From Spirochaetaceae bacterium (GTDB taxonomy: Bacteria > Spirochaetota > Spirochaetia > DSM-2461), in contig JAEINM010000284.1 in the NCBI GenBank assembly GCA_016342385.1, forward strand, positions 1-5,700: a stretch of 5,700 bases of DNA. Direction: 5' to 3'. Below, piece after piece: positions 1 to 5,204 of the stretch (its first letter is position 1; the number at the start of each line of letters is the position of its first letter). The translations under genes were made by a program, and so were the position numbers. Under the pieces are notes generated by a model. The model made no database searches. It was not told where the DNA came from and saw only the letters and a program-made list of their open reading frames with translations.

Positions 1-279
1 GGAAGTCCTATCTTCTTGAATTTCGTCCGTGTTTATGGCGGGTTTGACCTCTATGGAGGAACGATGCTCACTGTAGATAATCCCTATTCGGGAAATCTGT
101 TTTTAGGTGGAATCGGATTTGGTGGCATTGAAATTTATACATCGAAATGGTCTGCTGCTTTTATAGAAGGCGGCGGAGGCGGAGGTGGTCTTCTGATTGA
201 AGGAGATAATGTCATTGCCGCTAATAATGGTCATCTGGGCGGGGGATTCATTCGAGTCGGTTCAAGGTTTTATTTCTAA
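1..279 (+). CDS. C-terminal part of a probable outer-membrane beta-barrel protein (5' end outside window)
   Basis: The reading frame is open from base 1 to the TAA at 277-279, so this is the last 92 codons of a longer gene. A TTG at 16 is in frame but has no reason to be the true start. The visible sequence is rich in Gly, aromatic and alternating hydrophobic residues, in strand-like blocks separated by turns (GGF, GGI, NNGH). It ends in FIRVGSRFYF, i.e. an amphipathic last strand with a terminal Phe, the usual C-terminal signature recognised by the BAM machinery in outer-membrane barrels. A run of seven glycines (codons at 169-189) lies in a probable loop or turn. I cannot assign a named family. 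The next gene starts 3 bases after the stop, so the two are probably co-transcribed. Barrel and outer-membrane location are inferred from composition and the C-terminus only. Confidence 0.6.
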   Translation, partial: GSPIFLNFVRVYGGFDLYGGTMLTVDNPYSGNLFLGGIGFGGIEIYTSKWSAAFIEGGGGGGGLLIEGDNVIAANNGHLGGGFIRVGSRFYF

Positions 280-282
280 TTT

Positions 283-798
283 ATGGATATATTTTCATGG
301 TTAAAAATCGGTATTATGGTGCTGGTTTCACTTACTGTAGAGGAGATTGAGGTCAATGAGACCTCGGTTTCCGCTCTGGTACGGGCAGAAACTCTTTTAA
401 CACAGGAAATGAAAGATCTGATAGAGCACGGTGTGACTATTGAATTTGAACTGTACAACTCTCTACTACTAAAGGGAAAGGAAGAGCGCTTTTTTAAGAA
501 ACGCATTTACCGCTCCATTTCCTATGACTACTACAGAGAGGTTTACGCATTGAGATCTGTAGATGATGCGGGAGTTATAGAGGTTAGAGAATTTTCCCGC
601 TATAGAGAACTGGATATGGCTGTCGCAGATTTTGGGCAAATCGTTTTTACATATTCCAATGATGAATTTGACAGTCTCTCGTGGTTTTCGCAGATTTCTC
701 TGGTAGCCAACAAAATAATCGAAGAGGAATTAGGACAGAATACAGAATCCCTCTGGGACAATCATCGTCCCTCTGTAACAGAGGAAAGGAAGAGGTAG
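283..798 (+). CDS. DUF4390-like small exported protein, upstream partner of a sensor kinase
   Basis: A 171-residue protein. It opens with a short Lys-plus-hydrophobic segment (KIGIMVLVSLTV, about residues 8-19) that could be a minimal signal peptide or membrane anchor. From about residue 20 comes a strand-rich body with the layout of DUF4390 proteins: IEVNETSVSALVRAE, then a segment like 'L...MKDLIEHGVTIEFELYN', then a basic FFKKRIYRSISYDYYREVYAL block, and a late LWDNHRPSV. DUF4390 genes are known to sit directly before NtrY/NtrC-like genes in proteobacteria, and here the kinase starts 2 bases after the stop. The function is unknown; a periplasmic accessory or sensory role for the kinase is inference. 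The start at 283 lacks a good Shine-Dalgarno (only AAGG at 264-267, spaced too far) but lies 3 bases after the previous stop, so translation may be coupled. An ATG at 316 is a less likely alternative because it would remove most of the export signal. The family call rests on pattern and context, not a search. Confidence 0.7.
   Translation: MDIFSWLKIGIMVLVSLTVEEIEVNETSVSALVRAETLLTQEMKDLIEHGVTIEFELYNSLLLKGKEERFFKKRIYRSISYDYYREVYALRSVDDAGVIEVREFSRYRELDMAVADFGQIVFTYSNDEFDSLSWFSQISLVANKIIEEELGQNTESLWDNHRPSVTEERKR
782..795 (+). promoter_or_regulatory. Strong Shine-Dalgarno region of the histidine kinase gene
   Basis: A purine-rich AGGAAAGGAAGAGG lies 5 bases before the ATG at 801 and overlaps the last codons of the DUF4390-like gene. 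It decides the kinase start at 801. The in-frame ATG at 681 has no such site and would overlap the upstream gene by 118 bases. Confidence 0.75.
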
Positions 799-800
799 AT

Positions 801-2006
801 ATGAAAAAACCGGGATTGTTTATTTTATCATTTCTGATAATAGTCATTGGCTTCACTCTCATTTTTGCGGTTTATATAGCCAATTCTGTTTCCAGCTACA
901 CAGACCGGTTTCACATAGATGAGCAGAAGCGGGTTCTTTCATTAACTCTGGCTTATAATAAGGAGCTTTATGAAAAAGCCGATTCAGAAACAGAGAAACA
1001 AAAGCTGCTTGAGGAGTTCAACTCCATTAACTCAGCTCAAGCATACCTCTGGCTTTTTGATTCCTATAAAAAGGATATTGTCAGAAGTCTTGTCATTTCA
1101 GCAGGGTTTCTTGCTTTCTTGTTGTTAATTGCCTGGCATCTCAGTCTGTACGGAATTATCAGAAGGCAGTTGAATTCTCTTTCCAATATTAACTTTGTAC
1201 TGGAAAAATACGTTCATACAGGAAAAATAGAGACAATTAAAAATTATGGACCCAGGGCTTTTAAGAGAATGACTGATCATTTTAATAGTCTTTTGAATGA
1301 TCTGAAACAGGCAGGAATCCGGGAAAAATTGCAATCCCAGATGGAAGGGTGGCAGAATATTACCAGAGTTCTCGGCCATGAAATAAAAAATAAACTGGTT
1401 CCGATTAAACTTACTCTTGATCTGGTGATAGATGACCTGCAATCTTCCAAATATACTTTAAATGAAGTGGAAGAGGACCTTTTTTTAATACAGAATAATG
1501 TGGAGTTTATCGAAAAAATTCTTAATTCATTAAAGAGCCTGACACATATCCCTCCTGCAGAATGCCGAGAGATTAATATAATAGAAGAGGTGGATAAGAT
1601 CATTCAGAATAATCCCTCATTCGCCCTAGTTGAGCACAAAAAAAATAAGGGGTTTTCCCGGCAGATATTTACAGATCCCTTTTATCTTCAATTGATTCTT
1701 ACAAATTTAATAAAGAACAGTCTTGAAGCCACATCGGATGATACAAGAAAAATTTCTCTCTCCTATTTTGTTGACGGGAAGGAACTGGTTTTACTCATAA
1801 GAGATAATGGCGTTGGGTTCGGTGAGGAAACTGCATCCAGAATTTTTAGACCCGGCTGGACTTCTAAGAAAGAGGGAGATGGTCTGGGTTTGTTTATTGT
1901 CAGGGAACTTTGTCGGGCACTTTCTATCGGACTGGACTTTCATTCTCAAGAGGGAAAAGGCACAGAGTTTAAGATGATTTTTAATCAGAGGGAAAAAGGA
2001 AAATAA
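801..2006 (+). CDS. Membrane sensor histidine kinase, NtrY/NtrB-like
   Basis: A 401-residue sensor kinase. TM1 spans about residues 5-28 and TM2 about 95-117, enclosing a small, highly charged, probably helical periplasmic segment of about 65 residues. A degenerate HAMP-like linker follows (about 120-170, including 'GKIETIKNYG...FNSLLNDL'). The dimerisation/phosphoacceptor H-box is GHEIKNKLVPI with His193. The HATPase_c domain has an N-box at 302-310 (NLIKNSLEA), a G1 box DNGVGF at 335-340, an F-box IFRPGWTSK at 348-355, a G2 box GDGLGL at 359-364 and a final GKGTEF. The HEIKN..P form of the H-box is the NtrY/NtrB style that pairs with NtrC-type regulators, and one follows 2 bases downstream. 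Position 198, normally Pro in HEIKNPL, is Lys. No PAS domain is evident, so the kinase is shorter than classical NtrY (four TMs plus HAMP plus PAS). The start at 801 is chosen for its ribosome site and because MKKPG leads directly into TM1. The stimulus is unknown; the neighbouring exported protein is a candidate input. Confidence 0.93.
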   Translation: MKKPGLFILSFLIIVIGFTLIFAVYIANSVSSYTDRFHIDEQKRVLSLTLAYNKELYEKADSETEKQKLLEEFNSINSAQAYLWLFDSYKKDIVRSLVISAGFLAFLLLIAWHLSLYGIIRRQLNSLSNINFVLEKYVHTGKIETIKNYGPRAFKRMTDHFNSLLNDLKQAGIREKLQSQMEGWQNITRVLGHEIKNKLVPIKLTLDLVIDDLQSSKYTLNEVEEDLFLIQNNVEFIEKILNSLKSLTHIPPAECREINIIEEVDKIIQNNPSFALVEHKKNKGFSRQIFTDPFYLQLILTNLIKNSLEATSDDTRKISLSYFVDGKELVLLIRDNGVGFGEETASRIFRPGWTSKKEGDGLGLFIVRELCRALSIGLDFHSQEGKGTEFKMIFNQREKGK

Positions 2007-2008
2007 TA

Positions 2009-3397
2009 ATGACAGAGAGCACATCTTTTCGGGCAGCAGTAATAGATGATGAAAAAGATATTACTATTTCACTCTCCCGTATCCTTGAGAAACAGGGGTA
2101 TGACGTTACCTCTTATTTAGCCGGAGAAGGATTTCTTGAAAATCTGAAAAAAAAATTCTATGATCTTATTTTTCTTGATGTCAATCTGGGCCCCCAAAAA
2201 TTATCCGGTATAGATATTCTGAAAATTCTAAAAGAAAAAGGATTTTCCGGGCATATAATCATTATTTCAGGCAATGCTGATATCTCTACAGCTGTTGAAG
2301 CATTGAAACAGGGTGCCAGTGAGTTTTTGGAAAAGCCCTTCAACCTTAAGGAAGTTCAGCGCTGTATTAAACAATTTGAAAAATCAGCAGATCTTCTGAA
2401 AGAAAGGGATTCTCTTTTATCCGGAATTATGTCCCGATATGAACTTATCGGTTCATCTTCTATCATGGAGTCTGTTCGAAAGCAGATAGAGAAGGTGGCG
2501 CTTTTGAAAGAGCCTGTATTAATTACAGGAGAGAGCGGGACAGGAAAGGAACTGGCTGCCAATAGTCTGCATTACTATTCTCAAAGGCGGGGAAAAACTC
2601 TCTATAGAATAAACATAGCGGCCATAACAGATTCTTTACTCGAAAGTCAGCTTTTCGGGTATGAAAAAGGTGCTTTTTCCGGTGCAGAATCCCCTAGTCC
2701 GGGACTGTTCAAAGCGGCTACAGGTTCATCTCTTTTCCTCGATGAGATAGGAGAGATGGATGTTAAGCTGCAGGCGAAACTCCTTCGTGTCGTTCAGGAG
2801 CAGGAAGTCCTTCCCTTGGGAACTTCCGATGTAATCTCTGTCGATACAAGATGTATTTTTGCAACAAACAGAAATCTGCCTGATGAAGTAAAAGCAGGTA
2901 ATTTTCGGGAAGATCTCTACTACCGAATAAACACCTTTGAAATTATGATGCCTCCTTTAAGAGATCACAGGGAGGATATTCCTCAACTGGCGGAAAAGAT
3001 TCTTATGGATTTCTCTTTTGAGAACAACCTGCCCTGCAAAGAGCTTGACTCTGCTGTTCTGGAAAAATTATCTGAATTTCCCTTTCCGGGCAATATTCGT
3101 CAATTAAAAAATATGCTGGTAAAAGCGCTGATAGAATCGGGGAAAGAGGATTTGATAAAATCGGAACACCTTGTTTTAGAATCAGGGAAAACAAGTCAAA
3201 ACATTTCAGGGATCGTATCTTCAGATCTTTTCTGGGAAACCTCCCCTCTGGCGGAAAAAAAAAGAGCCCTGGAGAGGCTGTATATTCAGACTCAACTGAA
3301 TAAACATGGCGGTGACTTAAAGTCAACCGCCGCTTCTCTGGGGCTTGTTGTTAACAATCTGTACCGAAAGTTAAAGGAGTACGGTATTAACCCTTAA
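2009..3397 (+). CDS. NtrC-family sigma-54-dependent response regulator
   Basis: A 462-residue regulator with the full three-domain layout. The receiver domain (about 7-122) has acidic pocket D13/D14, phosphoacceptor D57 (LIFLDVNL), S87 and K109 (EKPF). The AAA+ sigma-54 interaction domain (about 146-375) has Walker A GESGTGKE at 174-181, the sigma-54 contact loop GAFSGA at 221-226, Walker B LFLDE at 242-246, sensor-I ATN at 285-287, the arginine-finger region FREDLYYRIN at 299-308 and the sensor-II motif PGNIRQL at 360-366. A Fis-type helix-turn-helix lies at about 425-460 (GGDLKSTAASLG followed by LYRKLKEYGI). Phosphorylation by the kinase encoded 2 bases upstream should promote AAA+ assembly and ATP-driven opening of sigma-54 promoter complexes. 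Departures from consensus are Ser for Thr in GAFTGA, Gln for Glu in GNVREL, and a recognition helix beginning VVNN rather than the usual Arg-containing SRRT. AAGGA at 1996-2000 is spaced 8 bases from the ATG. No target promoter was found in the window, so the regulon is unknown. Confidence 0.96.
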   Translation: MTESTSFRAAVIDDEKDITISLSRILEKQGYDVTSYLAGEGFLENLKKKFYDLIFLDVNLGPQKLSGIDILKILKEKGFSGHIIIISGNADISTAVEALKQGASEFLEKPFNLKEVQRCIKQFEKSADLLKERDSLLSGIMSRYELIGSSSIMESVRKQIEKVALLKEPVLITGESGTGKELAANSLHYYSQRRGKTLYRINIAAITDSLLESQLFGYEKGAFSGAESPSPGLFKAATGSSLFLDEIGEMDVKLQAKLLRVVQEQEVLPLGTSDVISVDTRCIFATNRNLPDEVKAGNFREDLYYRINTFEIMMPPLRDHREDIPQLAEKILMDFSFENNLPCKELDSAVLEKLSEFPFPGNIRQLKNMLVKALIESGKEDLIKSEHLVLESGKTSQNISGIVSSDLFWETSPLAEKKRALERLYIQTQLNKHGGDLKSTAASLGLVVNNLYRKLKEYGINP

Positions 3398-4235
3398 CTG
3401 CACCGGCAGCTACCAGACTGTGTTGTATCTGTTTACTCATTATTGAGTAAATTATTATTGTTGGAATAGTACCTATAACTAGTCCCGCTCCGATAGGTCC
3501 CCATTTTGTGTTGTATTGACCAACCATAGACTGGAGACCAACAGTCAGAGTCCTGAACTGGCTCTTACTGATAAAAGTAATGGCGAACATCAGTTCATTC
3601 CAGGCGCTTAAAAATGTGAATATTGCGACTGTTGCCATCGCCGGTTTTACAATGGGCAAAATGATTCTGAAAAATGAACTAAACACTCCGGCTCCATCCA
3701 TAAAGGCAGATTCTTCCATCTCTTTCGGAATGGCCTGCATAAAGCCCACCATAATATACATGGCTATAGGAATTCCAAAACCCACATAGGGAAGAATCAG
3801 ACACCAGTATGTGCTGAGCAGTTTAACATCTTTAAAGGTGATGAAGAGAGGAAGCAGAGTCGCATGTATGGGGATCATCATTCCCAATAAAAAGAATACC
3901 ATGGCTGTTTTACTCAGTTTCCATCTCAGTCTGGCAATGGCATAGGCGGCAAGACAGGAGACAAACAGTGTAATCGCTATGGTCAATGAAGTCACAAATG
4001 CACTGTTGAACAAGTACAAACCGACTTTTCCTCCGAAGAAAGCATCTTTGTAGTTAATCCATAAGAATTTCTCAGGAAGTCCTGCTATATTTCCTCCGAA
4101 GATTTCCGAATTGCTTTTTAAAGAGAATAGCACCAGCCACAAAAACGGGTAGACCTGTATAAATGCATATAGGGATAAGAGGAGAATAAGAATGTATTTG
4201 CTTAGGTTTTTTTTATTTGCAATTTTAATAGACAT
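3387..4235 (-). CDS. Carbohydrate ABC transporter permease, MalG/MsmG-like (CUT1 family)
   Basis: A 282-residue inner-membrane protein with about six hydrophobic segments, at roughly 13-37, 73-100, 108-132, 142-165, 198-220 and 248-267. The cytoplasmic EAA loop, which docks the ATPase subunit, reads EMEESAFMDGAG followed by RIILP (about 172-194, with E175, A177 and G181). AWNEL at 211-215 and the terminal LVAAGAVKG are typical of MalG-type subunits of sugar importers. It would pair with the permease encoded 4 bases upstream. The start at 4235 is preferred over an in-frame ATG at 4250: GGAG at 4248-4245 sits 9 bases before 4235, whereas 4250 has no ribosome site and would overlap the previous gene by 11 bases. 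It is the last gene of the minus-strand unit, and its stop overlaps the end of the opposing regulator gene. The substrate cannot be named from the sequence. Confidence 0.93.
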   Translation of the reverse strand: MSIKIANKKNLSKYILILLLSLYAFIQVYPFLWLVLFSLKSNSEIFGGNIAGLPEKFLWINYKDAFFGGKVGLYLFNSAFVTSLTIAITLFVSCLAAYAIARLRWKLSKTAMVFFLLGMMIPIHATLLPLFITFKDVKLLSTYWCLILPYVGFGIPIAMYIMVGFMQAIPKEMEESAFMDGAGVFSSFFRIILPIVKPAMATVAIFTFLSAWNELMFAITFISKSQFRTLTVGLQSMVGQYNTKWGPIGAGLVIGTIPTIIIYSIMSKQIQHSLVAAGAVKG

Positions 4236-4239
4236 GGTT

Positions 4240-5133
4240 CTATTCTCCATTGGCAGAATTGAGCTGCTGGAATACTTTTTTTATAACAACAGTCAGGATC
4301 AGGCATTCAACAACAATAAATATTGCCATAGCACTTCCATAACCGTAATCGACTCTGTGAAAGATTGTGTTAAACATGACTGTTGTCGGTACTTCCGTTG
4401 AATGAAGTGGTCCTCCACCTGTCAGAATGTATATGAGGTCGAAGGTCTTCAGAGATCCTATGACAGCAAGAATGACACAAATTTCAATAATGGGGACAAT
4501 ATAGGGAACAACTATGTGAGTTGTGATTTTTCCCGATGATGCTCCATCGATTTTTGCCGCTTCGATCAGTTCCTGGGGAATAGTTTTTATGGCGGCATAA
4601 AAGAGCAGAATGTGATATCCCACATACTGCCATAATAGGGGAATAAAGACAGCTCCCAAGGCTATATCTTTATTGGCCAGCCATTGCTGGGTCAGTTTCT
4701 CCAGTCCTATGGACTCTAATAATCCGTTTAGTAATCCATACTCAGGATTATAGATTTTCAGCCACATCTGGCCGATGACAACAGTTGATACAATGACAGG
4801 AATGAAGTAGACCGTCCTGAAAAAGCCTTCCCCTTTTACTCCCGATGCCAGAATCCTGGCAAATATAAAAGCTATTGGGAGTTGAATGAATACAGAAAAA
4901 ACAGCCAGCAGCAGAGAATTCCAAATAGCCTGATAGAATCCGCTTTTGTTTAGTATAAGAAGTTTGATGTAATTCTCAAAGCCTATAAATTTGCCCTTTC
5001 CTATACCATCCCATTCTAATGTGCTGTAATAACCGGATCGGAAGATTGGGACAATTACGATAAAAATAAATATAGCTGTCGCAGGAAGCATAAATAGAAA
5101 AATGACTTTTTTATCCGATAATACCTTATTCAT
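4240..5133 (-). CDS. Carbohydrate ABC transporter permease, MalF/MsmF/UgpA-like (CUT1 family)
   Basis: A 297-residue inner-membrane protein with about six TM segments, at roughly 10-31, 71-95, 107-125, 158-181, 209-230 and 266-286. The N-terminal part has the usual short TM1 then GFENY at 51-55 (commonly G-x-x-NY in this family). The EAA loop is complete: ELIEAAKIDGASS (about 188-200, with E191, A192, A193 and G197) and closing VVP at 208-210. A TGGGP motif at 238-242 is characteristic of MalF/UgpA-type subunits. The size fits MsmF/UgpA-type permeases rather than the longer enteric MalF. A ribosome site GGAG at 5142-5139 is 5 bases before the ATG. It lies immediately after the binding-protein gene and a hairpin, and 4 bases before the MalG-like gene start, so all three should form one importer. 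The substrate is probably a mono- or oligosaccharide or a polyol, by family only. Confidence 0.94.
   Translation of the reverse strand: MNKVLSDKKVIFLFMLPATAIFIFIVIVPIFRSGYYSTLEWDGIGKGKFIGFENYIKLLILNKSGFYQAIWNSLLLAVFSVFIQLPIAFIFARILASGVKGEGFFRTVYFIPVIVSTVVIGQMWLKIYNPEYGLLNGLLESIGLEKLTQQWLANKDIALGAVFIPLLWQYVGYHILLFYAAIKTIPQELIEAAKIDGASSGKITTHIVVPYIVPIIEICVILAVIGSLKTFDLIYILTGGGPLHSTEVPTTVMFNTIFHRVDYGYGSAMAIFIVVECLILTVVIKKVFQQLNSANGE
4245..4248 (-). promoter_or_regulatory. Shine-Dalgarno that decides the MalG-like start
   Basis: GGAG on the minus strand lies inside the last codons of the MalF-like gene, 9 bases before the ATG at 4235. It overlaps the alternative ATG at 4250-4248, which argues against that ATG being the start. 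The arrangement suggests translational coupling of the two permeases. Confidence 0.6.
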
Positions 5134-5138
5134 AAATA

Positions 5139-5142
5139 CTCC
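5139..5142 (-). promoter_or_regulatory. Shine-Dalgarno of the MalF-like permease gene
   Basis: GGAG is spaced 5 bases from the ATG at 5133. It abuts the U-tract of the preceding hairpin directly, so termination or ribosome loading at this point are physically adjacent events. Confidence 0.6.
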
Positions 5143-5180
5143 AAAAAATATGGAGACAGCCGAAAACCGGCAGTCTCCAT
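5143..5180 (-). terminator. Hairpin plus U-tract between binding-protein and permease genes (probable partial terminator)
   Basis: On the minus strand the arms at 5180-5169 and 5162-5150 fold into an 8-bp stem (ATGGAGAC with GTCTCCAT), one T-T mismatch, a 4-bp GC-only stem (GCCG with CGGC) and a 5-base loop. This is followed by A and six consecutive T (5148-5143). That is the form of an intrinsic terminator. Because it lies inside an apparent operon, 25 bases after the binding-protein stop, I infer partial termination and/or 3'-end protection of the binding-protein mRNA. This is a well-known arrangement after malE-like genes and gives binding protein in excess over permeases. On the plus strand the hairpin has no T-run after it, so it is directional. 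Confidence 0.8.
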
Positions 5181-5204
5181 TATGAAAAATGCAATGAGTT
5201 CTGA

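Noticed and set aside
276..506. Minus-strand frame of 76 codons opposite the DUF4390-like gene
   Set aside because: Serine-rich low-complexity composition, no ribosome site, and fully antisense to a better-supported gene in a tight operon.
681..800. N-terminal extension of the histidine kinase to an ATG at 681
   Set aside because: The extension would overlap the DUF4390-like gene by 118 bases, its residues are hydrophilic and low in family resemblance, and the ATG at 801 has a strong purine-rich ribosome site and leads straight into TM1.
1125..1603. Two overlapping minus-strand frames of just over 100 codons inside the kinase gene
   Set aside because: Both are antisense to clearly conserved kinase motifs, overlap each other in different frames and show no recognisable domain.
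2300..2318. Minus-strand TGGCAC suggestive of a sigma-54 -24 element
   Set aside because: The bases at the -12 position do not give GC at the required spacing (GG, 10 bases, then CA), and the site is inside the regulator gene with no gene to serve on that strand.
3003..3326. Minus-strand frame of 107 codons within the regulator gene
   Set aside because: Antisense to the sensor-II and HTH region of a conserved NtrC-type protein, with no motif of its own.
3398..3409. Small CTGC/GCAG hairpin near the convergent gene ends
   Set aside because: Only a 4-bp stem with no T-run on either strand, and it lies within the permease coding sequence. Not credible as a terminator.
4236..4250. Start of the MalG-like permease at 4250, adding five residues
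   Set aside because: There is no Shine-Dalgarno before it, it overlaps the previous gene, and the GGAG that serves the ATG at 4235 overlaps this codon. It remains possible but is less likely.
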